From the NCBI GenBank assembly GCA_026573805.1, contig JAIUSX010000018.1:10610001-10674000 (forward strand): 64,000 nucleotides of DNA. Reading direction: 5' to 3'. Each line of letters opens with the position of its first letter. The stretch's first letter is position 1. Origin of the DNA: Hesperophylax magnus. Its lineage: Eukaryota > Arthropoda > Insecta > Trichoptera > Limnephilidae. Below, one piece after another: positions 24,001 through 35,000 of this stretch. The notes beneath the pieces were generated by a model. It was not told the origin of the DNA. It worked only from the letters and a program-made list of their open reading frames with translations, and made no database searches. A program made the position numbers and the translations under genes.

Positions 24001-24159
24001 TCAATTTATGATTAATAAAATACTAGTTTTACTAACCGGTTTCGCTAGAGATCTAAATTAAAATATGGCATCGTGCCTTATATGGTGTCTTGTTCTTAAT
24101 TTTTTGACAAATAAATAAAACTTTTCAAAGCTTATGATAAAAATGATGTATGGAGCTAA

Positions 24160-25005
24160 AAAAGGCCGCGATGTTTGATCAATTGTTAATAAATTGGTGA
24201 ATATTACTGAGGCTCTTCTTTCGTCTTGTGTCTATTAGTTTGATCAATTTATAAATATTACTGTAACACTGCTTCTGTCTTGTGTCTAGTAGTTTGAACA
24301 ATTGATGAATATTACAGTAGAACTGCTTTTGTCTTGTGTCTATTAGTTTGATCAATTGTTGATCAATTGATAAATATTACTGTAACACTGCTTTTGTCTT
24401 GTATCTAGTAGTTTGATCAATTGATGAATATTACAGTTGAACTGCTTTTGTCTTGTGTCTATTTGTTTGATCAATTTATGATATGAATATTACAGATGAA
24501 CTGCTTTTGTCTTGTGTCTATTAGTTTGATCAATTGTTGATCAATTGATAAATATTACTGTAACACTGCTTTTGTCTTGTATCTAGTAGTTTGATCAATT
24601 GATGAATATTACAGTTGAACTGCTTTTGTCTTGTGTCTATTTGTTTGATCAATTTATGATATGAATATTACAGATGAACTGCTTTTGTCTTGTGTCTATT
24701 TGTTTGATCAATTTATGATATGAATATTACAGATGAACTGCTTTTGTCTTGTGTCTATTTGTTTGATCAATTTATGATATGAATATTACAGTTGAACTGC
24801 TTTTGTCTTGTGTCTATTTGTTTGATAAATTTATGAATATTACTCTAGCACTGCTTTTGTTTTGTGTCTTTTAGTTTTATCAATATTGATCAATTGATGA
24901 ATATTACTGTAGCACTGATTTTGTCTTACGTCTATTAGTTTGATCAATTGGTGAATATTACTGTAGCATTGCCTTTGTCTTGCGTATATTAGTTTATTCA
25001 ATAGT
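24160..25005. repeat. Minisatellite, 54-66-bp unit, about 13 copies
   Basis: Each unit carries GCTTTTGTCTTGTGTCTA, then TTAGTTTGATCAATT and GATGAATATTACTGTA. Blocks of three units repeat as a higher-order unit of 178 bp (24341 versus 24519), and near 24660-24780 one unit repeats almost exactly at a period of 59 bp. The near-identical central copies against eroded edges show recent expansion in the centre. No spacer logic of a CRISPR is present. Confidence 0.9.
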
Positions 25006-25074
25006 ATAAGACAGTGCGATCAAAGCAGGGTGTACATTTTCCTTTGGCCATTTTTAACGGAGCAACTTTGCCTC

Positions 25075-25280
25075 GGCAATTACTGCGGCGAGGTTAGGGC
25101 GCGTTCACACCGCACGCGACTCGGGTCCGTCGTAACGCGATAAGTCCGTATCGCGGCGGCGTATCTCGCGACATTTGTCATAAGTCCAGATCTTAATAAA
25201 ATGCAGCGATTATATTCGTGATGTATTCGCAAAGCTCGCGAAACCCGATGCCGGGCTTTGACTTGCCCGTAAACCACAAT
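25075..25280. other. GC- and CpG-rich island
   Basis: This is dense in CG (GGCGCGTTCACACCGCACGC, TATCGCGGCGGCGTATCTCG) in otherwise AT-rich DNA. GCGTTCACACCG-type starts are seen in some insect MITEs, so a fragment of such an element is possible. The 65-codon minus-strand frame has no domain. An enhancer is the alternative. Confidence 0.35.
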
Positions 25281-25609
25281 GTTGAATATTTAAATATTGT
25301 GTATTATACTTTCATATTCGAATTTTAATGCTAATGTCGCGGAGGTGACGTTCAACTTTTAAACTGATAACCGACGATTTAAGATTGTTTTCAATTTTAA
25401 ACTGTGGGGTTGATTTAATTTAGCGACTTGAAATTTTAAACTTATCCGTAAGCGACCGTATTAATCACGATAAATGGATTAATAATTTAAATTTTAAACG
25501 GTAATAGAACATTAATTATAAAATTATTTAATATTTTCAACAATGGATCTTTAGGATTTAGTCACTTTGCCTACTAACATGACTAATAATGTACTTCAAA
25601 ATGCAAACC

Positions 25610-25945
25610 GGTTTCGCCACAACCGTTCCCCAAAAAGGGTTGGTTGTGAAGCTGAAGGTAGTAAAGAGAGGGATGAGATAGGAAGAGAAACGTCGGGAAG
25701 TGCTTGGCTATTCAGATCTTATTACCAAACATGGCTAAAACCAATTTAAATAAAGATTCGATTTTGAATATTAGGCTTTCACTAGGGTGATACTGAGAGC
25801 ATCTTACACTCGATATTTTGTTTTAAATAAATCAAATGTGAAATAACATAAATTTAATTAGAAGTTTCGTGCAGAGATTTCAACCAGAGATCTCCGGATG
25901 GCTAGTCGAGAGTCTTACAACTACGACCAATATGACCGTCTCGTA
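25610..25945 (-). mobile_element. tRNA-derived SINE, nearly full length, diverged
   Basis: Read on the minus strand, a decayed tRNA-like head (25941 to about 25866; B box eroded to GGTTGAAATC) is followed by the family body. Body words are visible on plus as TGAAGCTGAAGGTAGTAAAG, GCTTGGCTATTCAGATCTTA and CACTAGGGTGATACTGAGAG. The A-rich 3' end is not preserved. Open frames here are accidental. Confidence 0.7.
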
Positions 25946-28900
25946 ATTATCAATATAAACAAACAACTGTTGTATTGTAATACGAACATCAACGAAACTA
26001 GATCAAAGAACGCAAATTTTAAGAGATTAAATTAATTGATAATTATTTGAGGTGCAACTATTCTTTTATAAGGATTAAGGTTTGTTAAAAATATGTAAGT
26101 ATGTGTATTTTTTGTTTCAATAACAATTGGGACACGATGTCCATTGTAGCATGACTTCGCTTCAAGCACCAAGTGTGATTAATTATCATTTTTTTCACAG
26201 TCATCCTACTAGGTGACTCATCCAATATAAACTACACACATCTCAATATTCCCACAAACAATGGAGTAGTTAACAGCGCACCAACATGCATATCGGATAT
26301 TAAAATTAACGAAAAAAAAAACATTAAAAATTAATGGTAGTAATTAGAATGGTTATAAAAGATATCCACAGATGTCACCCCAAGCGCATTTTTTAAATAG
26401 TTACGATGCATTAATTTGACGAACCTAACGGAATAAAAAGTCACTAGATACATTTGGAGATAATATTTCGTTAAATTATTATTTATTTGTAATTCAGATA
26501 GTAGCCAATGCTGCTTGCAGTTGAGTTGAAGGTGAGATGTGAAACGTAAGATAACCGTCTGAATAAATTAATCCCATTCCAAGATTATGAAAATAATAAA
26601 TTGATGCGAAATGCGGTTGAAATACAATTATTTATTGCAACCTGTTCTATTTGAATTGTGAATGAGACGTTTGCAAAATGTAAAGAAGTCTTGCTCAGGA
26701 CAATAATTTAATTTTAATTTATGCAAATGCACGATTTTCTTACATGTTGTTATTAACCATTGCATATCAAGCCATTTGCTAACTGTCAACGGTAGCGATT
26801 GACATATTTCAAAGTAATCTAGTAATTGAGATGTGAAACCGTAGAATTTAAACAGAAAATCCCCTCAAAGATAGATTTAACATTATTACATTATTAAAAC
26901 TATGCCAGCAAACACTAAAACATCAGGAAAGTTACAAAACTCGTACATACTCTACAGTACAATTTTAGGTTTCAGCACTATTGTGCAAATTTGGATCTTT
27001 CGTATCTCTCAATCTGTATAATTCTCTTGTCTTTTAATTACTATAATTCTTGACTTTTTTGCAACAAATTGAAACCCTTTACCGCACGCAATAGTGATCA
27101 CACATATGGTTGTTTATAGTGATATAAAGTAAATTTTTCATTTTTTAATTAAAGTAAAAAACAAATTTTAACGAAGTTTAAAGTTATGGTGTTTTATTTT
27201 TGGGGTATTATGCCGTGTTGCGCTATCTCCTTCTTTAGGCTGAAAATCACTAGAATACGTTTGGCCGTGGAAATCTGAAATTATATCTAGTTTACAGATG
27301 TTTCTTTGATTTATATAATGCCCTTGAGGTGAAAGACTTATTATTTTAGTAGTAAGAAAATTGATTAAAAGATACTTAAGGATTATTAAAGGACACAGCC
27401 CTATTTATTTCCTAAACACGAACATGACTATCCTCACGATGGGCAATTGAAAGATGAGTTACGATCAATAAGTGAAGTTACGTCCATTGATTGAATTATC
27501 GATAGTAATACCACGCAGGGGCCGAATACGTACGGAGACCAATAAATCAATTAAAAAGGGACGAACTTTAAATTAAAATTGACAGTTTATTAAATAACCA
27601 TAGACAAATGGAGAAAAATAACAACGTTTTATTGACCGTTGATTTGCCGAAACGGCGGTTCAATTGGATTATCCGGTATCCATTGTTTTAATGCGTTGCT
27701 CAATAGGACTCGGTTCCCATCATTTGGACATTCAGCATTATGGACGAAATTAGCTGACGTAACTCGATTGATCACTTTTGTGTCCAAGAAATAAAGCTTT
27801 CCTCAATAATTTATTTTATATATTATCTGAGAACCTTTTAAAAAAACGCGAGAACCTATTTAAAAATAGGCCTGTTGTCGATCTACGCAATCCAGACTTA
27901 TATTTTGTAATCCTTTACATTTTAAGCGTGATGTCTAATTGTCAACATTTTACGAAAATGACTGACGTATCTTAATGCATCACTAAACAAGTCCTTTAAA
28001 AATAAAGATTTATTTTTAATCAATAAATATGCTTTTGGAATTATGTCAAATTGTCAAAAAAACAGACCAACGACATTGACAGACATGATGTTGAAAATTT
28101 TAGATTTAATCAAAATAATACGCCAAAAAACGACCTAATCTAAATTACCTTAGTTATTAAGTGGAGTTTTATTTTCTTTAACGTATTTCGAAAACACATT
28201 TATTTAGGGTCATCTATGAATGTATCTCTTTTATTTAAGGTCAGTGTTTTCGCAGAACCAGGCCAGCAGATGTTCAGGAGCAGCAATGGAAGTTTGCCAA
28301 CTAAAAATTTTCGACAATTCGGTGTCTTTAAATCTGAAAGCGCATTCTACTGTGGTAGTATATTATCTTAAATGTGTTGTAACTTATGAAAAATCGGCGG
28401 CAAAACTTAGCTGCTTGTGATATGTAACTGCACAATGTATTTAAATAGCTCTTATGTAACTGTGAAGACCAGTGTACATATTGTCATCAATAATACACTA
28501 AAGGCTGGCTAAACTGCTAGGATCCAGTGTTACTACTCGTATATCATTCTCGTCTTTGGGGAATGTTATGATACTGACGAAGGACAGATCTATATAATAA
28601 AGGTATTAACATTGTTACAAGAGCGATATAAAGAGTGTTATAGAAACTTTGATTTAGATTTTACACGTTGGTATAGTGCATTAAATTTCTTATTGCCTAC
28701 ATCGTTCGCCTAACTTTTAAGGATATATTGTTATCTTAACAGTATTTCTTTACTTTCAAAATTACGCTGATTACTGGTTTGATGTTTAATTGATTATCTT
28801 TATAGCCTTCTATTGCTCACCAGTGCCTAAATTTCTCGTGAAAGTCTTCGTTAATCACTATCTCCATTTGTCTTGAAAATAAGTGTCGGATTTTTTGGGA

Positions 28901-30040
28901 GATTCCATTGGAATTATGTGTCTGTGTTTACTGAGAGGAAACTGATTTGTGTCTGAAGTCATTGCGCTGTGCAATTTACTTTGTATTTGAATTTGCAATT
29001 GGGTTATTACATATTCGATTTGGCGGAAATTATAATGGTTAAATAATGATTTAATTCGGGTGTATTGAAAGGAAAGAGCATAATATTGTGAACGTTGAAT
29101 GGCTCAAAGATAAAAAATAATAAAATGTTTGTTTTATGATTGGAAGATAGTCAAGAATTAAGAATCGTGATAGTGGAAGTTTATCATTAAAGACGTCATG
29201 GAAACGTTGTTTTTAGTGAGTTGTTCAAGAAACATCCAATCTTCCTTCGTCTCCCTTTCCTTGACCTGTATTCATTCCCATAAACAACCATTTTGGTTGC
29301 TACTTGGTATCACCCGTGTTAGTGAACTTTTCTTTTAGGTGTTTTATTCCTATTTACCAAATTATTATAACATCGTTTTGCCCTATTTTTAGGACAGTTG
29401 AAAGACAATTTCAAAACTCATGTATTTTTGTTGTTACTTTATTTTACGCCCAGTTACACAAACATAGGTATAATAACTTGAAAACTAATTTTAATTAAGA
29501 GGAATAAAGAATTAAAATAAAATTACAATTAAAAAAAAATACAGTGATCAGAGAGGGTTGCAAAAAAGACAATCGAAGGTTTAAGAATAGGGTTGGAATA
29601 GGTTTTTAAATATGATCCACATATTCACCAAATTAACATTCAATATGCCAGTATTGGTTTCCCATAGCGTGAAGCCGCTGTATCGGAGAATGAGCAGTGT
29701 AGTTGCGCTTATGTGTACTGCAGTAGAATAGTGTATTGTGTCGTGTTGTTCCTATGGGTATGTGTAGGTTTATAAATTGCAAGAGTTATGATTAGCAATC
29801 TAATTTGGAGTTTGGTAATTTAAATAAGAAAGATAAATAATTTATTTTACGTCTGTCTTCTAATGTATGCATTTTTAGATTATTTAATATGAAAGGATAT
29901 TTAAATTACGATGGATATGATCCAGCGATCTAAAAATTCACTTTTTGACCTTAAAATTCAAAAGAAAAACGCTGTAAGTTTCATGTGTCAAAATTAATCG
30001 TTCAAGAGATTTTTTTGATAAGATTGCTTTTTATTAGGTA
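25946..30040. other. AT-rich intron with one repeat fragment
   Basis: At 27188-27345 one arm of the fold-back family (GGGGTATTATGCCGTGTTGC) is followed by ACGTTTGGCCGTGGAAATCT and ending CCTTGAGGTGAAAGAC. Parts of this tail match sequence downstream of the fold-back at 17250-17290. No exon was recognised. A purine/pyrimidine-biased patch at about 29240-29280 has no coding character. Confidence 0.45.
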
Positions 30041-30045
30041 TTGTT

Positions 30046-30440
30046 GAAATATTTGCTGTTTGTTAGGTTAAGTTATGCATTGATGATACTTTGTGGTGTT
30101 TAATTGTTAATGCTTGCCAATAATTTCTGTTTGTAAGGTTAAGTTAAGTATTGACGATACTTTTTTGTGTTTAATTGTTAATGCTTGCCAATAATACCTG
30201 TTTGTTAGGTTAAGTTAAACATTGCTGATACTTTTTGTATTTAATTGTTGATGCTTGCCAATAATATCTGTTTGTTAGATTAAGTTAAGCATTGACGATA
30301 CTTTTTTGTGTTCAATTGTTAATGTTTGCCAATAATTGCTGTTTGTTAGGTTAAATTAAGGATTGACGATACTTTTTTGTGTTTAATTGTTAATGTTTGC
30401 CAATAATTGCTGTTTGTTAGGTTAGGTTAAATATTGAAGA
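30046..30440. repeat. 71-bp minisatellite, about 5.5 copies, next to the exon donor
   Basis: Units start with CTGTTTGTTAGGTTAAGTTA and run through CATTGACGATACTTTTTTGTG to TTAATGCTTGCCAATAAT; starts near 30058, 30129, 30200, 30270, 30341 and 30412. The last, partial unit continues as AATATTGAAGACTTTTTTGT and meets the exon's splice donor 13 bp further on. The intronic sequence next to the donor is therefore itself a diverged piece of the repeat unit. Confidence 0.9.
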
Positions 30441-30450
30441 CTTTTTTGTT

Positions 30451-30456
30451 TACCTC
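30451..30456 (-). promoter_or_regulatory. ct: 5' splice donor of the cut exon
   Basis: The minus strand reads AAAGAG|GTAAAC, a near-consensus donor. It fixes the exon end at 30454. Confidence 0.8.
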
Positions 30457-30777
30457 TTTTTCTTTCGCCGCCAGTTCCATCTCGACACTGCTCGACGTGT
30501 TGGTGGAATTGTTGGTGGAACTGATGCTATTGTTGTTATTGCAGTTTGTGCCTTTCTCCAGTTTGACTGCTGGGCTGGTGTGCCCGTCCAATAGGCGCTC
30601 CATGTCCGCGTCGCCGGGGCACCGGGGCTCCTCTGGTCGGGGGGGCTCCGGGCCACTGTCCCCGTCGGGGGGGCTCGGGGTGGCGCAGGGGGGTGAAGGT
30701 GAGCGGGGCCCCCCGAGGGGGGTAACAGCCAGTTGCTCCTTGAGGTTTGTGACCTCTTTTTCGGCCAGGGTGGCTCT
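30454..30777 (-). CDS. ct: Internal coding exon of the homeobox gene cut (CUX1 homologue)
   Basis: Read on the minus strand, CTGTTCCAG (after a T-rich tract) precedes the exon and GAG|GTAAAC ends it. The length is 324 bp, exactly 108 codons, phase 0 on both sides, with no stop. The product starts RATLAEKEVTNLKEQL and ends VEMELAAKEKE, both heptad-like. Between lie about 83 residues that are Pro/Ser/Gly-rich, then acidic, then Asn/Ser/Thr-rich. CUX1 proteins carry LREQL and then VELAAKERE in the N-terminal coiled coil, separated there by only about 30 residues, so the insect exon would hold an expanded disordered linker. Cut is a nuclear transcription factor with three CUT domains and a homeodomain; none of these lie in this window. 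The two longer open frames crossing the exon (30434-30808 plus, 30450-30872 minus) are other-frame shadows. The exon is far more GC-rich than its introns. Family assignment is good; the species isoform is unknown. Confidence 0.82.
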
Positions 30778-30800
30778 CTGGAACAGAAAAAAGTTAAAAA
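30778..30800 (-). promoter_or_regulatory. ct: 3' splice acceptor and polypyrimidine tract of the cut exon
   Basis: The minus strand reads AACTTTTTTCTGTTCCAG|AG. The tract is T-rich and ends in CAG. A second AG two bases further in is possible but would break the phase-0 length. Confidence 0.8.
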
Positions 30801-31482
30801 ATTATTAGTAAGAAACATCGAAAATGTAGTAAAATTGTAAGACATTGAAATTACTGAAATAAACACTGTCAAATCCTTCGATAATGAAGACAGCTACAAG
30901 GTAAGACATTTGAAATAAACATGCGATACATATGGGACACAGAAATTGGTGTTTTGCCAATTTTGTAAATATTCGATATTGATTGAATGCAAATGCTAAT
31001 TTCATGACGCCAGAACTCAATTTGTGCGTTTATCTACTTAAGATACTAGTATTTAGCTGTACAGTACCACTGAGAGTCCTGTAATAAGTTGTTGCCTCTT
31101 TATTTCGGTAGGAGTGAATAAACCAAATAGAATCATATGCCATCGGTATCCGATTGACAATAAATACGTCGGCGAAAACAGAGACGAAATTAATTCTAAT
31201 ATCACTAGAAATAATTTAAATATTTTTGTTGAGCGATAAAAAAACACAAGAATGTTGTCGTAGATTATAAATTTTTATATCCCGGCTATAAATTAATCCA
31301 GTAAATCATAATAAAAACTAATAAAAATAAATTAATAAACTGTATCAATGCCAAAAACACTTAAATCCTACGAATATGATGTGTCATGTATGTGAGCGGG
31401 TAATATTGTTTGGTATTCCAATTAAAAAAAAATACTTGGCCACCCTTTTATATTAAAAAAATATATTTTAGAATCAGAACGG

Positions 31483-31855
31483 TTTGTAGTCGTGTTTTCT
31501 CATCTTCTTTCTAAAGGTTTTCTGTCCTTCTTTCAAAGGATTGCAGTTGTATTTTCTCATGTTCTTCCAAAGGATTGTAGTTGTGTTTTCTCATGTTCTT
31601 TCAAGGGATTGTAGTTGTGTTTTCTCGTGTTCTTTCAAAGGTTTATAGTTGTGTATTCTCTTCTTCTTTCAAAAGGTTTTCAGTTGTGTTTTCTCTTCTT
31701 CTTTCAAAGGCTTGCAGTTGTGTTTTCTCACGTTCTTTCAAAGGTTTGTAGTTGTGTTTTCTCTTCTTCTTTCAAAGGATTGCAGTTATGTTTTCTCTTC
31801 TTCTTTCAAAGGATTACAGTTATGTTTTCTCATGTTATTTCAAAGTTTTATAGCT
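31483..31855. repeat. 34-bp minisatellite, about 11 copies
   Basis: The unit is TTCTTTCAAAGG-ATTGTAGTTGTG-TTTTCTCATG with small changes. It is pyrimidine-rich on plus and hence purine-rich in the inferred pre-mRNA. Because 34 is not a multiple of 3, two overlapping plus-strand frames (31615-31857 and 31649-31879) arise with a 34-codon period. They are artefacts of the array. Confidence 0.9.
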
Positions 31856-31874
31856 AGCAAATATGATGTTTTAT

Positions 31875-31935
31875 TGTAGTTATTTATTTTTGGGGTGTTA
31901 TGCCGTGTTGCGCTACGTCCTTCTTTTCTAATGTA
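31875..31935 (+). repeat. Single arm of the fold-back family
   Basis: TTTTTGGGGTGTTATGCCGT, then GTTGCGCTACGTCCTTC matches the arms at 17041-17250 and the copy at 27188. It is only about 55 bp and non-coding. Confidence 0.6.
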
Positions 31936-31964
31936 CAATTGATCTACATTTTCTATGAATGAAC

Positions 31965-32200
31965 TTGTACTTCAGATACTCCCAGTATCGCCCTGGGAAA
32001 AGACCACCAATTAGAATCTAAACATTGCTTGAACGTCTACAGCCGTGTTAATTGACAAGATTTAGATATACAGGTAGTCCAACCTTCATCTTCTCCATCT
32101 ATTTTTCCCCCGCACCATTTTCAGCCTCATAACACACCCCGATTGAGGACATCGTAAATCGTGTCAGTTGGGACTCTTGCGCAGTATCCACAAATGAAAA
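31965..32200 (+). mobile_element. SINE, 5'-truncated copy
   Basis: Plus-strand phrases ACTCCCAGTATCGCCCTGGG, AAGACCACCAATTAGAATCT, TTTTCAGCCTCATAACACAC and GTCAGTTGGGACTCTTGCGC follow the reference copy at 15613-16029 in order. The tRNA-like head is missing and the 3' end runs into an A-rich tail. Confidence 0.75.
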
Positions 32201-33744
32201 AAGGTTTTAACAAATATTTGAGAGTTTAGGTTCGTGTAGTGGTTAGTTTAATTTTCTTCAATAAGAGTTTTAGACTCGTGTTTCATGTCAATGTATGTAA
32301 TTTGTTTGTTGAGCAAATCGCTTTATAATTATTTATACAGACCCAAACACACGCATCCGCCCACTGAATATAATTATTCTAAGGTGATGATTTCAATATT
32401 CCATTTTTCAAAACGCTGAGACAAAAAATGGCGTCGCACAAAACCATAGATTAAAATGCTAATCACAAAAATTAATAGCCATTAAAGTTATTCCATTCCC
32501 GCCTTTTACGCTTGGCTTCGTTCCTATTTTGAAAATACAGAGATAATATATAAATTGCGCATTCGAATTTTAAAATAAATCGTTATCTTCGGTTCGAATC
32601 CATTCCGCTTCCGTTTCGTTTTCGAACGATGTGTTCGTAATTGTTCGTTTTAAACAACAACAAAAAAAATACAACACAATCGCTAGAATTATTATTGTCA
32701 TTATCGCTCGTTCATTATTAATGTTAGCATATTATACAGTAATCACAATGGTCATTAATTGACTGATTACAAAAGGCGGCGGACGCGTGATTATTTTGAA
32801 TTTAACAATGTCCCCCATAGACAACTTCAACTTAATAATTTAAAAAATTATTATTCATTGCAATCTGAAGCAGATGCAATTATACTTGTAACTATACCAC
32901 TGTACTGGGGTACGCATATACAAAGTAAAAGAAGTGACTGAGGAATACGAAATCCTATTTTAACTCGACCATTTGCCATTTCAAAAAGACAACCTCCAAC
33001 GCATTTTCAGACGTATTTCCTTAGACAATAATTTCCTGAGTCACAATTTTGAATATCATTAATATTTGATTGTGTTCTTCTTTTAATGATTTTAGATGAT
33101 ATCTGAAATATAATGTAAATTCGCAATTACCATGAGTCAGATTGCGGGTTGATTGTAATATTATTTTTGCGATTTTGAGGTATTTCAGAGCTATCATACC
33201 GCGAAATTGATAGAGCAAATAGCTCGGCAGATTAATTAAATACATATAAGAAGTAAGAACCGTGCTCGGAAATTAATGTTTGAATCCAGATCGTTATCAT
33301 TTCGGCTCATCATTGTTGTGTGTATTTTTCTCGGAATTAACAAAGTACGTTTCTACGTATCCCGAGTAATTCAACTAAGTATTAAAAAATTAAAAATAAT
33401 ACTTTTAGTCGTTCTGATGTTCTAGTTTCTAGAATTATTCTAGAGTGTCTCAAATGCTATGAGCAAACCCGACTGTAGTACCTCCACTAGGGTAGGAAAC
33501 CAAAGGGCGTGAAGGCTATTTTTACTATAGTATCTTATAAGTGGATAATTTGTTTAGCGCCGTTTTTTGTGAAAAAATGACTTCGAGGGGGCTGTACAAT
33601 TTATTACAAGTTACTAGGCTCTATCTAATTTTATTATTTACAAACAGATAAAGAAAACATACTTAATTGGCAGGTCACTTCAGATAAATACTTTTATTAA
33701 AAAATTGACGACTTTTCACGCAGAGGACAATATAGTAAAAACAC
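32201..33744. other. AT-rich intron, no recognised feature
   Basis: Small frames at 32759-32941 (plus) and 33021-33245 (minus) have no domains. No shared repeat was recognised. Confidence 0.45.
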
Positions 33745-34045
33745 TGGATATTGATATTACATTTGCTATTTTACCTTCCATTACTATTGATTGATATTAC
33801 ATTTTCAATTTTACCTTCCATTACTATTGATTGATATTACATTTGCAATTTTACCTTCTATTACTATTGATTGATATTAAATTTGCTATTTTACTTTCCA
33901 TTACTATTGATTGATATTACATTTGATATTTTACTTTCGATTACTGATAGTATAGTATAGTATAGATTACTGATAGTTTCGATTACGATTCGATTGATAT
34001 TACATTTGCTATTTTACCTTCCATGACTATTGAGTGATATTACAT
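33745..34045. repeat. 40-bp minisatellite, about 7 copies
   Basis: TTGATATTACATTTGCTATT-TTACCTTCCATTACTATTGA repeats with starts at 33751, 33791, 33831, 33871 and 33911, an exact 40-bp period. It is then interrupted by a short (TATAG)n run near 33953-33968 and resumes in decayed form to about 34045. Confidence 0.92.
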
Positions 34046-34166
34046 ATATTAGAAGATTAGTGACAAAAGTAAAGTTGATTTTTATTTTTAAAAACTTGAG
34101 AATTAAGGGCTCTTTACGACGGGAGAAATTTTAAGAAATACGACTATCTGTATTCTTAAATTAGTT

Positions 34167-34200
34167 AAAAGCAACATTTAGATTCTAAATAGTTGCTTTT
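34167..34200. repeat. Hairpin, about 15-bp stem, 3-nt loop
   Basis: AAAAGCAACATTTAG pairs with CTAAATAGTTGCTTTT, with one bulged base and an ATT loop. It is very compact and has no known function. Confidence 0.65.
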
Positions 34201-34497
34201 TCATGCTGTTGAGAGTGTCTTCCTGTCAAAAAGGATGTGTATTTACTACCCGGTTTCGCCCGTGTTGAAAAACTCATTACTTAAATCATTTTTCTTATTG
34301 AACATTCAACAACATGCCGCATTGATAGCATGGTATACATTATATAGTATAAAAATATACTTACTTCGATGCTAGCTTTATTGCGTCTAATTTTTAACAC
34401 GAAATTTAATTTCATCAATTTCTTGCTTTTTATTAGCGTCAATGGGTGATTACAATAAGCATTTAACTTTGTTTGCGGCTGTAATAAAGAAAATGGG

Positions 34498-34575
34498 TTA
34501 ATTATTGGTTGATGTAAAATTTAGTCGTCTAACCAATAATTAATACTATTATTAGTAGTGTGTAACTACACACTA
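34498..34575. repeat. Two adjacent perfect inverted repeats
   Basis: TTAATTATTGGTT (34498-34510) is mirrored by AACCAATAATTAA (34531-34543), a 13-bp perfect stem with a 20-nt loop. Twelve bases on, TAGTGTGTA-AC-TACACACTA (34556-34575) is a second perfect 9-bp stem. The loops and stems do not fit a microRNA precursor. Confidence 0.7.
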
Positions 34576-35000
34576 ACTAACCAGTGGCAGTGGTGAAGTA
34601 TATATTGCGAAGGGAGCTTCTTCGAAAACTTGTTTTAAGCGCAGGGAAGAAAGTCGTTATTATGGTAATACAAGCGGATAGCAGGTAATTGTGTCGGCAA
34701 TAAATTAAAACATGGCCACTAATTAGTCACACGGAACTAGTTAGGCGATGCGCAGTGACGTAGCGGGCCCAGGAGTTCCAAATTCAAACCTGGCCAATGG
34801 GACGACGCGTTTAGTCGGTCCGTCCGAAAATTAATGCAAAATTGCGGGAAACATGCGCGTTAATGACCCGTCACTTGCGGATACGCTGAATTTTGTGTAA
34901 ATAAGTAATTAATTCTGTTAAATGTTAGTTTTTTTACTTCATAAAGCTCGTTTAAAAATGATTTAAAAAAACAGCAGTTAAAAAAATCTTGCTAAAGCAC

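Larger units (their letters stand above)
1..30453 (-). other. ct: Downstream intron of the cut/CUX gene (partial, no 3' end in window)
   Basis: On the minus strand this is the intron that begins at the splice donor of the exon at 30454-30777 (GAG|GTAAAC) and continues past the left edge of the window. I found no further exon in it, although a short one (under about 80 bp) could be hidden in the AT-rich sequence; the next CUX1 coding segment would continue the coiled coil. The intron is filled with transposon remnants and minisatellites, listed separately. That it belongs to cut is inferred from the single exon. Very long introns with distant enhancers are known for Drosophila cut. Confidence 0.6.

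Noticed and set aside
24160..25005. CRISPR-like array
   Set aside because: Repeats are contiguous with no unique spacers, units vary, and the context is a eukaryotic intron.
30434..30808. 124-codon plus-strand frame across the GC-rich block
   Set aside because: It is a shadow of the minus-strand cut exon: low-complexity Leu/Gly/Pro reading, no domain, and splice sites support the other strand.
30450..30872. 140-codon minus-strand frame over the same block
   Set aside because: It runs through the acceptor into intron and is in a different frame from the coiled-coil reading, giving a meaningless Pro/Arg-rich peptide.
31615..31879. Two overlapping repeat-protein-like frames (CVFSSSFKGLQL type)
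   Set aside because: They are two frames of one 34-bp minisatellite, because 34 is not divisible by 3. There is no coding signal outside the array.
34498..34575. MicroRNA precursor
   Set aside because: The stems of 13 and 9 bp are too short and the second loop is only 2 nt.
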